This document shows, one piece after another, positions 39,461-50,491 of a stretch of 64,000 bases of DNA. The stretch lies in NCBI GenBank assembly GCA_946549035.1, contig CAMNQH010000009.1, forward strand, positions 1-64,000, read 5' to 3'. The position numbers and the translations under genes were made by a program. Source of the DNA: an uncultured Lachnospiraceae bacterium (GTDB lineage: Bacteria > Bacillota > Clostridia > Lachnospirales > Lachnospiraceae). The notes under the pieces were generated by a model. The model was not told the origin of the DNA and did not search any database. It saw nothing but the letters and a program-made list of their open reading frames with translations. The first letter of the stretch is position 1. Each line of letters opens with the position of its first letter.

Positions 39461-40195
39461 TTATTCCTCCAGATGGTACAACAGCATAGACAGTATCACA
39501 AGCCCCGCCGTCTCCGTCCTTAAAATCCGGTTTCCCAAAGAGAGCAGCTCGGCCCTTCCCAAAACCTCCTGAATCTCTTTGGGGTCAAATCCTCCCTCGG
39601 GGCCAATGAATATCCCAAGGCTTCCTTCTCGTTTCAAATTCCCCAGAAGCTCTCTGGTGTGCTCCATGCCCCGTTGATTCTCATAGGGAATCAGACGTAC
39701 GTCCAGTGTCTCGCTATAGGCAAATGCCTCCGGAAAGCCCATAACCTCACGAACCACAGGAATCCGGCTGCGTTTTGACTGTTTGGCGGCGCTTTCTGCA
39801 ATGGCCTGCCATCGCCGAATCTTTGCAGCGGCCTTTTTATCATCCAGTTTTACCACACAGTTTCTCATGGCCACTGGGACAATTTCAGAGACTCCTAATT
39901 CCACGGCTTTCTGGATAATAAATTCCATCTTATCTCCCTTGGGAAGTCCCTGAAACAAAACGATGTTTACCGGAAGCTCTCTGGCCTCCCGTTCTTGATA
40001 AAGAATTCGGGCTAAAACCCGTTTGGGGCCCACTTCTTCAATCTGACAAAAATAATCTGCTCCCTGCGCTTCGCTGATGCGCACCTGCGTCCCTGTTTTC
40101 ATGCGCAATACATTTTTGATATGGTTCACATCGTTACCGGTAATCTCAATCTGCCCTTCCGTCACCTGATTGCTCTCTACAAAAAACTGGTACAT
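39461..40195 (-). CDS. rsmE: 16S rRNA (uracil1498-N3)-methyltransferase
   Basis: MYQFFVESNQVTEGQIEITGNDVNHIKNVLRMKTGTQV; FIGPEGGFDPKEI; LGNRILRTETA. Confidence 0.95.
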   Translation of the reverse strand: MYQFFVESNQVTEGQIEITGNDVNHIKNVLRMKTGTQVRISEAQGADYFCQIEEVGPKRVLARILYQEREARELPVNIVLFQGLPKGDKMEFIIQKAVELGVSEIVPVAMRNCVVKLDDKKAAAKIRRWQAIAESAAKQSKRSRIPVVREVMGFPEAFAYSETLDVRLIPYENQRGMEHTRELLGNLKREGSLGIFIGPEGGFDPKEIQEVLGRAELLSLGNRILRTETAGLVILSMLLYHLEE

Positions 40196-40224
40196 CTTTT
40201 CCTCCCTCGGCGCAGCTTTCCGGC

Positions 40225-41181
40225 TTATGCTCTTTGCGCCGTAATACTGACCCATTCTCCCTGGGACGTCACCTCCAGGATCAGAAAGCCTGCTTCCTTC
40301 AAAGCCTTTGTTACGGCATCCTCTTTAAAATCAATGATACCGGAGGTAATACAGATCCCGCCTTTTTTTAAACGTCCCAGTAAAGCGGGAGCCAGGGGGA
40401 TAATAATATCCGCTAGTATATTGGCCACTACAATATCATAACATTCCGTTCCCACTTTATCCTGCAGCTGCCGGTCCGTCGTCAAATCTCCCTGATAAAA
40501 ATTTCCCATCTCTTTTGTCAGATGATTCACATCCATATTCGCTTTCACAGCTTCCATACAGATCGGATCCACGTCTGTTCCATTCACCTTGCCGGCCCCC
40601 AGCTTTAAACTGACGATAGACAAAATCCCGCTGCCGCAGCCCACATCCAGTACTGCATCCTTAGGCTTTAGGAACTTACGAAGCTGCCTGATACAAAGCT
40701 GGGTGGTCTCATGTTTTCCGGTGCCAAAAGTAGTTCCCGGATCAATCTCTATGACGCAGCGATAATCTCCCTCTTTTGGCCCCTCCTCCCAGGTAGGCTT
40801 TATATAAATATCATCTATGGAAAAAGCTTTAAAATATTGCTTCCAGTTATCAATCCAATCCTTATCTTCCGTCTCTCCCCGGGAAATGGTTCCTTCTCCC
40901 ACATCCACAAATGCCCGAAGTCCCTCCACTTCTTCCCGAACCTGGGACAAAAGCTCCTCTAGCCCCAAGGTTCCTTCTTCCAGAAAAAAGCTTACATAAG
41001 CAATCCCTTCATCCGGGGGCAGCACAGGCAGGATATCAATAAACAGTTTTTCCTTATCCTGGGGAGAAAGGGGGATATTGTCTTCTATTTGCACCCCTTC
41101 AACGCCCAAGTCTGCAAGGACGCTGCTGATATAATCTTCCGCCTCTGTGGTTGTTTTTATGGTATATTTTTCCCACTTCAT
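40225..41181 (-). CDS. prmA: Ribosomal protein L11 methyltransferase
   Basis: IDPGTTFGTGKHETTQLCI, VLDVGCGSGILSI. Confidence 0.96.
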   Translation of the reverse strand: MKWEKYTIKTTTEAEDYISSVLADLGVEGVQIEDNIPLSPQDKEKLFIDILPVLPPDEGIAYVSFFLEEGTLGLEELLSQVREEVEGLRAFVDVGEGTISRGETEDKDWIDNWKQYFKAFSIDDIYIKPTWEEGPKEGDYRCVIEIDPGTTFGTGKHETTQLCIRQLRKFLKPKDAVLDVGCGSGILSIVSLKLGAGKVNGTDVDPICMEAVKANMDVNHLTKEMGNFYQGDLTTDRQLQDKVGTECYDIVVANILADIIIPLAPALLGRLKKGGICITSGIIDFKEDAVTKALKEAGFLILEVTSQGEWVSITAQRA

Positions 41182-41323
41182 CTATATTCTCCATTTCCTT
41201 TTCTGCATGATTCTTTGTCTCGGGCGCTATACTTAAGTCTACATAATAGCACAAAAGTTCTGAGGCCGCAATGGATTTCTAATGTTATATCATGGCCTTT
41301 TTCCTCTTATACAGGGAGGGCAG

Positions 41324-41992
41324 TTAAACAAAATTTGTATCATCCTTTTCCTGTCTCACATATTTGATACAAAACTTTTTCATAAAATCAATCAGTTTCC
41401 CATCATTTCCAGTTTCATAAAAGTCTATCAACATTTTTTTAAACTCTTCTAATTTTTCAATCGGGATCTGAAATATCCCAATATCGTTCTGAATCAATAC
41501 TTTATTTGCCATTAACTGGGCCACTCTTTTATTTCCGTCTATAAACATTTGCGTCCGTGCGATATAACAAAAATACTTTAACGCCTTTAATTCAACATCC
41601 TGAATTTTTTCTATTTCCTTGATTTCATCCATAATGATTCCTGTATGGGGCATTTCCGGTTCCCAAGATGTGCCGCCAATCTGCACAGGGATCGTCCTTA
41701 TCTCACCGGCATAGTGAAACAGCAATTCTCCCACTATCTTATCAAATTCTCTTAATAGCATCACACAATTCTCATACGCAAGGTGATCCAGAAGAAATTG
41801 CCATGCGCGTTTCATATTGATTACAAACAGCACTTCTTCTGTTTTGGTAGTTGTAGGAGCATTTGCCAGAATCGCTTCTGTTTTTGGAAATGTAGTCCCC
41901 AATCCCTCCAAATTCGCACTTTTCCATATACTATCCACCAACAATCTCTTTGCCATTTCTATTGCCGTATCTTTCACGCTCTTAACCCCCAA
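41324..41992 (-). CDS. Fic/DOC family protein with altered catalytic motif
   Basis: FIDGNKRVAQL core with Gln in place of the Fic His (ARTQMFIDGNKR); SANLEG inhibitory-type motif. Confidence 0.85.
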   Translation of the reverse strand: MGVKSVKDTAIEMAKRLLVDSIWKSANLEGLGTTFPKTEAILANAPTTTKTEEVLFVINMKRAWQFLLDHLAYENCVMLLREFDKIVGELLFHYAGEIRTIPVQIGGTSWEPEMPHTGIIMDEIKEIEKIQDVELKALKYFCYIARTQMFIDGNKRVAQLMANKVLIQNDIGIFQIPIEKLEEFKKMLIDFYETGNDGKLIDFMKKFCIKYVRQEKDDTNFV

Positions 41993-42118
41993 CTCTTTCT
42001 ATTTTTTCCTCTATGTCCGCAGACGCCACATTTCTTCTTTGTCATTTATTCATTATAACCAAAGCTGACGGATTAATCAACGAGGGATTTACCCCCTCCA
42101 AAGCAATAGCATACGCAA

Positions 42119-42153
42119 AAAAACCGGAGCAACCCAAAAGGATTGTTCCGGCT
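42119..42153 (-). terminator. Intrinsic terminator of the flagellin gene
   Basis: GCCGGAACAATCC-ttttg-GGTTGCTCCGG followed by TTTTTTT on the minus strand. Confidence 0.85.
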
Positions 42154-42181
42154 TTGAAGCTTATCAGAGTAAATTTGCCCC

Positions 42182-44188
42182 TTACTGAAGCAGGGAAAGT
42201 ACTCCCTGATTGGACTGGTTTGCCTGAGCCAGCATAGACTGTCCAGCCTGCGCAAGAATATTGTTCTTGCTGTATTCCACCATTTCGGTAGCCATATCGG
42301 TATCGCGGATACGGGATTCTGCTGCAGTGGTATTCTCTACAACATTATCTAAGTTGGCAATGGTGTGGTCCAAACGGTTTTGTACGGCGCCCAGGGCGGA
42401 ACGCTGTGCAGATACTTTTGAGATTGCGTCTGCAATAGCGTCAATGGCATAAGTAGCCGCAACACCGCCGTCATTGATATTTCTGCCGTCTGCATCCTTG
42501 CCGATCACATCCAGTCCCTGAACGCCAAGGCTTGCAGCGCTCATGGATTCAATGGTAACGCCAATCTTATTGGTCATATCGGCGTCCGCCCCAACGTGAA
42601 GGTTAAAGGAAAGGCTTTCTTTTACCATAGCAGAGCCCTTTGTAATTGTGAAATTGCCCTTTCCATCGCTGGTAACTGCTGCTTCCTTGCCCTCGTCTGT
42701 GCCGATGCTGCTGGCTTTTTGCAGTTCCTGAGCCATCTTGTCGTACGCTTCTGCCGCACTGATGGTTTTTTCAGAAGCGTCATTTGAAGCGGGAGTTCCG
42801 ATATCGCCGATTACAGTATTTGCTGCTGCAGCATTCAGGGCTACCAGGTCTCCGTCATGAATCATGGCAAGCAAGGTATCCATGTGTACCTTATAAGATT
42901 CAGCGTCTTCCTCATCATTGTCTGCAATAATCGTCCATTTCTTCGCATCGGTGCCAGACCCAATCGTAACCGTCTGCGTTCCGTCTTTTGCCAGTGCGCT
43001 GATTGCGTCATAAGTAGTTCTGGCAGCCTGCGGATCCTGAACAGCAGTCTTCGTTACCCCGTCTGCAGTGGTATAACTGTCGCCTTCTTTGAAGGTAACG
43101 GCGGTTCCTTCATTTGCTTTCTGTGCAAGTGTTTTAAGCTTCAGATCTGTAGCGCCAACAGAGCTGACTTCATTTTTTCCATACGCAAGGACAATTTGCG
43201 TCTCCCCTGTGGTAATTGCTGTGCCAGGCGTACCGTCTTCTTTTGTGGGAACAAAATTAGTAGCAAAAACCTGGTCGCCCCGCTCCAGGGCTTCCGCTAT
43301 TTTCGCTTTCGCAGCGTCTTCATCCGCAAGTATAAAGGGATCGGCTGATGTTCCTGTTCCTGTGCCGGTAGCAGCTATTTTATAAAACTCATTTCCAATT
43401 TTGAACCCGCCGTTTGTAGCGTTTAATGTAATCTCATCCAGGGAAACTTTGTTTGTTACGGTATAGGTCTCCCCGTCAACGGTAAAGCTGTCCCCTGCTG
43501 CAAGAACTTTATCCTCAAAATCTGCTGCAGTCCCTAAATCTACATAATCGCTGATATCCTTATTCATTTCTTTCGGATTCAAAACAGACCCGGAGGACCC
43601 TTTTCCAGAACCGGCTCCGATGGTGTAGTCCACTCCGGCAATCTTGACCTTGTCTCCATCCTCTAAAACCTTTGTAAAAATAGCTGTAGAGCCGTTATCC
43701 ACCAGCTTCCCGTCAATTCCCGCGTCATGAGCGTCCAGCTTCTTCTCGGATGTAAGGCCGGCTTCATTGCCTTTCAGCAAATATGTCTCATTGAACTTGG
43801 TGGTTTCGGATACGCGGTCAATTTCGGTTACCAGCTGGTCAATTTCCGCCTGGATGGCGTCGCGGTCCGATTCGCTGTTGGTGCCGTTGGCTGCCTGGGT
43901 TGCCAGTTCATTCATACGCTGAAGCATAGAATGTACTTCTGTCAAAGCGCCTTCCGCCGTCTGTACTGCGGAAACGCCGTCCTGGGCATTGGTAGATGCA
44001 CGGTCAAGGCCCCGCATCTGCTTGCGCATTTTTTCGGAAATGGTTAATCCGGCGGCATCGTCAGCAGCCCGGTTAATCTTATAGCCGCTGGAAAGCTTTT
44101 CTGAAGATTTTGCCTGTGCGCTTGTGGTTACGCCCAACATTCTGTTGGAATTCATCGCTGTTAAATTGTGTTGTACTACCATTGACAT
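42182..44188 (-). CDS. Flagellin with large (about 400 aa) variable central domain
   Basis: N-terminal MVVQHNLTAMNSNRMLGVT...SSGYKINRAADDAAGLTISEKMR; C-terminal AESRIRDTDMATEMVEYSKNNILAQAGQSMLAQANQSNQGVLSLL. Confidence 0.97.
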   Translation of the reverse strand: MSMVVQHNLTAMNSNRMLGVTTSAQAKSSEKLSSGYKINRAADDAAGLTISEKMRKQMRGLDRASTNAQDGVSAVQTAEGALTEVHSMLQRMNELATQAANGTNSESDRDAIQAEIDQLVTEIDRVSETTKFNETYLLKGNEAGLTSEKKLDAHDAGIDGKLVDNGSTAIFTKVLEDGDKVKIAGVDYTIGAGSGKGSSGSVLNPKEMNKDISDYVDLGTAADFEDKVLAAGDSFTVDGETYTVTNKVSLDEITLNATNGGFKIGNEFYKIAATGTGTGTSADPFILADEDAAKAKIAEALERGDQVFATNFVPTKEDGTPGTAITTGETQIVLAYGKNEVSSVGATDLKLKTLAQKANEGTAVTFKEGDSYTTADGVTKTAVQDPQAARTTYDAISALAKDGTQTVTIGSGTDAKKWTIIADNDEEDAESYKVHMDTLLAMIHDGDLVALNAAAANTVIGDIGTPASNDASEKTISAAEAYDKMAQELQKASSIGTDEGKEAAVTSDGKGNFTITKGSAMVKESLSFNLHVGADADMTNKIGVTIESMSAASLGVQGLDVIGKDADGRNINDGGVAATYAIDAIADAISKVSAQRSALGAVQNRLDHTIANLDNVVENTTAAESRIRDTDMATEMVEYSKNNILAQAGQSMLAQANQSNQGVLSLLQ

Positions 44189-44417
44189 AATATTACCTCC
44201 GTGTGTTTTGTCCCCTTGCGGAATCCGTTCCTGGGGAAACTTCCTGTGCTGGTTTACAGTTACTTTATAATCAGCAGGAACCTTCCGGGATGCTGCAAAT
44301 GCGATTTGTCACTCACGCCAAAGCATCCCCTGTATCATTCCTGCAAATTACCAAAATCCAACTACTGCCAAGGCCTGAGGCAGCCGTATCAAACCCATGG
44401 TTTTTGCAAGCTTCTAT

Positions 44418-44696
44418 TTATTTCTTGGCCCGGGCCTGTCTGCGCTCTTCCATAAGGATGGCCTTAATCTTGCTTTTGGCTTCCGGGGAAAGCTCCCTGT
44501 CCTTGTAATACGTTGTTTCATTGCCTGGCTCCGCAGCCATGCCATACCGTTGTAATGCAGAGCTTCTTACAACGTTCATCGTTTTAGGCGCATCTACCAG
44601 AATCCGTAAATTGCCTGTACTCCCTCCGGTAAACACCAATTTAATTTCCTCCCCGATCAGCAAATACTCACCTGGCTTTACTGTCAGCTTCAGCAT
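44418..44696 (-). CDS. csrA: CsrA-family carbon storage/translation regulator with C-terminal extension
   Basis: MLKLTVKPGEYLLIGEEIKLVFTGGSTGNLRILVDAPKTMNVVRSSALQRYG aligns with CsrA; AAGGAGG RBS before 44696; flagellin neighbour. Confidence 0.83.
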   Translation of the reverse strand: MLKLTVKPGEYLLIGEEIKLVFTGGSTGNLRILVDAPKTMNVVRSSALQRYGMAAEPGNETTYYKDRELSPEAKSKIKAILMEERRQARAKK

Positions 44697-44855
44697 AAAA
44701 ACCTCCTTGTTTGCGCTCCCTGTAGAAAACAGGACTCCCCTTTGGAGAAATGAGCCTGATACAACTATTTTTTCAATTTGTTGCATGAAGCCTCAAAACC
44801 ATAAAAGGATCAGACTTTTGCCAAAGAATTTTTTTGATTTTTTTCATAAAAGGGG

Positions 44856-44882
44856 TTAAGTACTGGACAGAACGTCCGATAA
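44856..44882 (+). promoter_or_regulatory. Sigma-28 (SigD/FliA)-type promoter candidate
   Basis: TTAAGTAC-N11-TCCGATAA versus consensus TAAAGTTT-N11-GCCGATAA. Confidence 0.55.
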
Positions 44883-44888
44883 TATAAG

Positions 44889-44940
44889 TGTAAGGAAGTA
44901 TGCAACAAATTGAAAAGTTTGTTGTATGCGTTTTTTATTT
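44889..44940 (+). ncRNA. Candidate short RNA: promoter-proximal hairpin with T-run terminator
   Basis: GTATGCAACAAA-ttgaaaag-TTTGTTGTATGC-g-TTTTTTATTTT (12-bp stem with two G-U pairs) beginning about 10 nt after the predicted start; no plus-strand gene upstream. Confidence 0.4.
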
Positions 44941-44951
44941 TATGGCAAACG

Positions 44952-44980
44952 AAAAAGCAGGCGGCCGACGGCCGCCCACA
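44952..44980 (-). terminator. Intrinsic terminator downstream of the 45064-45480 gene
   Basis: GGCGGCC-gtc-GGCCGCC then TGCTTTTTCG on the minus strand. Confidence 0.7.
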
Positions 44981-45063
44981 AAAACTTCCATATTACATTC
45001 CGATACTTGCAAATATTCTTAACAATCCGATGCTTGCTATCCCTGTGGAATGACTATGCCCAA

Positions 45064-45480
45064 TTATTCCTCAGTCGTATCTACATTGACATACACTGCT
45101 TCCTCTGATATTCTTTCGTATACCTCCAACTGTTTCTCCGATAAATTGTAGATATATATGGTATCCGCGCCATCGTATACAATACATTCTGAGTGCATGT
45201 CTCCTGATGGAGAAAGAAGATAAATCATATCCCTGCCTTCCGGTTCGTAAGAGCCTTTCTCCAGTGATTCAAACTGACGATACCTCCCATAAACACCATT
45301 TTGTTCAAACACGATATATTGATTCGTATCTGTCGGGCCATTTCCAGTACAATATGTCCCCCTGATGGGTTTCTCTGATTTACCGTTAGCAAGACATATA
45401 CTTAATATAATATTGGCCGCAAGAGAAATTACCAACACTGTAATGATAATACTTATTTTCCCAGAACGCTTCTCCCTCAT
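45064..45480 (-). CDS. Hypothetical single-TM exported protein
   Basis: MREKRSGKISIIITVLVISLAANIILSICLANGKSEKPIRGTYCTGNG...; RBS GGAGAGGGG before 45480. Confidence 0.65.
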   Translation of the reverse strand: MREKRSGKISIIITVLVISLAANIILSICLANGKSEKPIRGTYCTGNGPTDTNQYIVFEQNGVYGRYRQFESLEKGSYEPEGRDMIYLLSPSGDMHSECIVYDGADTIYIYNLSEKQLEVYERISEEAVYVNVDTTEE

Positions 45481-45505
45481 CTTCCCCTCTCCTTTCCTAC
45501 TTTGT

Positions 45506-45583
45506 TCAAATAGGTGATTGCTGAATTGCAAGATTTGTATTTTCTTCTGTATCAACCAAAATCGAAAATGTAGGTTTCGTCAT
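45506..45583 (-). CDS. 25-codon small ORF, possible peptide
   Basis: Manual translation MTKPTFSILVDTEENTNLAIQQSPI*; AAGAGGA upstream of ATG. Confidence 0.35.
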   Translation of the reverse strand: MTKPTFSILVDTEENTNLAIQQSPI

Positions 45584-45608
45584 ATTTACATCCTCTTACC
45601 TCAATTCT

Positions 45609-45730
45609 TATTCCAATTACCAAATAACAAAAATTCCGAATAATCTTCCATGGAAAAAGCGGAATCTGTTGGATGATTATGCACCAATATACAAACTTTA
45701 TCATCTTTTCTATTTCTAATTTGAGTTCTT
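45609..45730 (-). pseudogene. Fragment of an HNHP-motif (MPN/JAB-like or phage MuF C-terminal-like) protein
   Basis: Manual minus-strand translation without start codon: RTQIRNRKDDKVCILVHNHPTDSAFSMEDYSEFLLFGNWNKN*; in-frame stop just upstream. Confidence 0.5.
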
Positions 45731-45753
45731 TATTGAACCTGAAAAGTATTTCT

Positions 45754-45782
45754 ATTATACACAATACAATAATAAATATCAA
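45754..45782 (-). promoter_or_regulatory. Sigma-A-type promoter upstream of the HNHP fragment
   Basis: Minus strand TTGATA-N17-TATAAT. Confidence 0.55.
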
Positions 45783-45880
45783 CCAACTTACTAAAAAGCA
45801 TCTGTAAGAATACTTTTTTATTAAGTAATCCCTTTGCGTACGTAGACAGACCGCCCCTCGCCTTTCACTACGAAAAAGCA

Positions 45881-45912
45881 GCCGGGACAGAATCCATCTG
45901 TTCCGGCTGTAT
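45881..45912 (-). terminator. Intrinsic terminator after the coat-like gene
   Basis: AGCCGGAACAG...CTGTCCCGGCT followed by GCTTTTTCG on the minus strand. Confidence 0.7.
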
Positions 45913-45919
45913 TTTCAAC

Positions 45920-46195
45920 TTAAAACTGCTGTGCACACTGGGAAAATTTCTGTTTTGCTTCCTGCACCTTCTGAAGCTCTGCCGCAGGGGTAGGATAAAA
46001 TCCTTTTCCATGCATCATATGAAATACATCCTGCTGAATAGCATGTTCTTTGCTCAGGCAGTCCAGAATGGCGTCTCTTACGTTCGAATGCACACACTCA
46101 TTTGCCCAAAGATTGTAATGCTCTGTGGCCGTCTTTTCGGATGTCAGCGCATCCGCCAATACTTCTTTTTCTGAAAAAATCTGCTGCTGTTCCAT
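45920..46195 (-). CDS. Spore coat protein (CotF-like family)
   Basis: MEQQQIFSEKEVLADALTSEKTATEHYNLWANECVHSNVRDAILDCLSKEHAIQQDVFHMMHGKGFYPTPAA. Confidence 0.75.
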   Translation of the reverse strand: MEQQQIFSEKEVLADALTSEKTATEHYNLWANECVHSNVRDAILDCLSKEHAIQQDVFHMMHGKGFYPTPAAELQKVQEAKQKFSQCAQQF

Positions 46196-46206
46196 GAAAT
46201 TCCCTC

Positions 46207-46392
46207 CTATCTCAACTGTGCATACAGAGATCTGAAATGCTCCTGATGCTTTCCTGCGATTTCTGTAAATTTAGCTTTTGTCTCGGTGTCCTGGCTATGC
46301 TGGGCCAGCATTTGGAATTTCTTTACTAGCAGCTCTTCCTCATTCAGAAGCTCATTTAAGCCGCTTAATTCTTTTTCGGTCAACTGGTTCAT
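46207..46392 (-). CDS. Small coat-associated-like helical protein
   Basis: MNQLTEKELSGLNELLNEEELLVKKFQMLAQHSQDTETKAKFTEIAGKHQEHFRSLYAQLR; AAAGGAG RBS; next to the CotF-like gene. Confidence 0.7.
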   Translation of the reverse strand: MNQLTEKELSGLNELLNEEELLVKKFQMLAQHSQDTETKAKFTEIAGKHQEHFRSLYAQLR

Positions 46393-46592
46393 GAGATATC
46401 TCCTTTCAGGGTATTTACACCTTCCGGTGCCGGAACACATGATATTCTGCAAATGAATTGCCGGATATCGTGTATCCCATATACTATCTTCTCCAGATAT
46501 CTCTGTTCTATACCTTAATTGCCCGCCCAAAGGACGCGGCTTACGGTGTGACCTTGGGATTATGCAATGGGTGTGAAACATTACCAATAAGA

Positions 46593-47774
46593 CTACATAT
46601 CTTCCAGCGTCTCTTTAATTTTCCCCATAAACCCTTTCTTTTTTCCGTGTTTTTCAGTAGTATGGGATGTACTTTTTTGCTCTTTTAAAGTCTGGCCGCT
46701 GGCCTCGTCAAATTTGCGCAGTGCTTCCTTCGCTTCTGCATTCAAAGAAGTAGGCACCTGAATCACCAGGGTCACGTAATGATCCCCTCGAATAGATTTA
46801 TTCCGCAATGACGGAATTCCTTTTCCTTTCAGCCGGATCCTGGTATCGGTCTGGGTTCCCGGCTTCACTTCATACAGTACGTCTCCGTCTATGGTACTGA
46901 TCTTTACCTCTCCTCCCAAAGCCGCCTGGGCGAAGGAAATAGGCGCGGTGGAATAGACGTTCATATCCTGCCTCTGGAAAATGGGATGTCTGGATACCCG
47001 AATTTCCACCAGCAAATCGCCTCTTGGCCCGCCGTTGGTTCCCGGTTCTCCTTTATCCCGGATACGAACGCTTTGGCCATCGTCAATTCCTGCGGGAATG
47101 CTGACTTTAATCTTTTTCCTGCTGGCAATATAACCGGTTCCCCGACAATCCGGACATTTTTCTTTGATGATTTTACCAGTTCCATGGCAATCCGGACAAG
47201 TCTGTACATTCTGTACCATGCCCAAGAAGGACTGCTGCGTATAGACAACTTTTCCTTTTCCGCCGCACTTAGTACAAGTCTCCGGAGACGTCCCGGGCTT
47301 CGCCCCTGTGGTATGACAGGTCTGACAGTCGTCCTTTAATGTAATCTCAATTTCTTTCTCGCATCCGAAAGCGGCTTCCTCAAATGTCACACGGACTGCC
47401 GCCCGCAAATTGGCGCCTTTCATAGGGCCATTGCTGGCGGAACGTCTTCTTCCTCCTCCAAAGAAATCTCCGAACAGATCTCCGAAAATATCCCCCATAT
47501 CCATACTGGAAAAATCAAATCCTCCGGGACCTCCGGCGCCTCCCTCAAAGGCTGCATGGCCAAACTGGTCATACTGGCGGCGTTTGTCCGCATCGCTTAA
47601 AACGGCATACGCCTCAGAAGCTTCTTTGAACTTCTTCTCCGCCTCCGTATCTCCCGGATTCATATCCGGATGGTATTTTTTCGCCAAAGAACGGTACGCT
47701 TTTTTAATTTCTGCATCGTTGGCATTTCTTTCAATGCCTAAGACTTCATAATAATCTCTTTTCTGTTCTGCCAT
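46593..47774 (-). CDS. dnaJ: Chaperone DnaJ
   Basis: J domain HPD, four CxxCxGxG-type zinc motifs. Confidence 0.97.
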   Translation of the reverse strand: MAEQKRDYYEVLGIERNANDAEIKKAYRSLAKKYHPDMNPGDTEAEKKFKEASEAYAVLSDADKRRQYDQFGHAAFEGGAGGPGGFDFSSMDMGDIFGDLFGDFFGGGRRRSASNGPMKGANLRAAVRVTFEEAAFGCEKEIEITLKDDCQTCHTTGAKPGTSPETCTKCGGKGKVVYTQQSFLGMVQNVQTCPDCHGTGKIIKEKCPDCRGTGYIASRKKIKVSIPAGIDDGQSVRIRDKGEPGTNGGPRGDLLVEIRVSRHPIFQRQDMNVYSTAPISFAQAALGGEVKISTIDGDVLYEVKPGTQTDTRIRLKGKGIPSLRNKSIRGDHYVTLVIQVPTSLNAEAKEALRKFDEASGQTLKEQKSTSHTTEKHGKKKGFMGKIKETLEDM

Positions 47775-47890
47775 AACTTATTCCCTCTTAGAAACGGTCC
47801 CGGAAAACAAGACGACTCCGGTGATTTCCCTGTTGTTTTACCGATTGTAAGGGCTGGCAGCTCTGCTGCCAACCCTTGCATCCTTTACCC

Positions 47891-50486
<2,596 letters not shown>

Positions 50487-50491
50487 CTTTC

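Noticed and set aside
45552-45782. 76-aa ORF MIFIIVLCIIEILFRFNKEL...
   Set aside because: It begins in the -35/-10 region of a promoter and is out of frame with the recognisable HNHP fragment; more likely a random AT-rich ORF.
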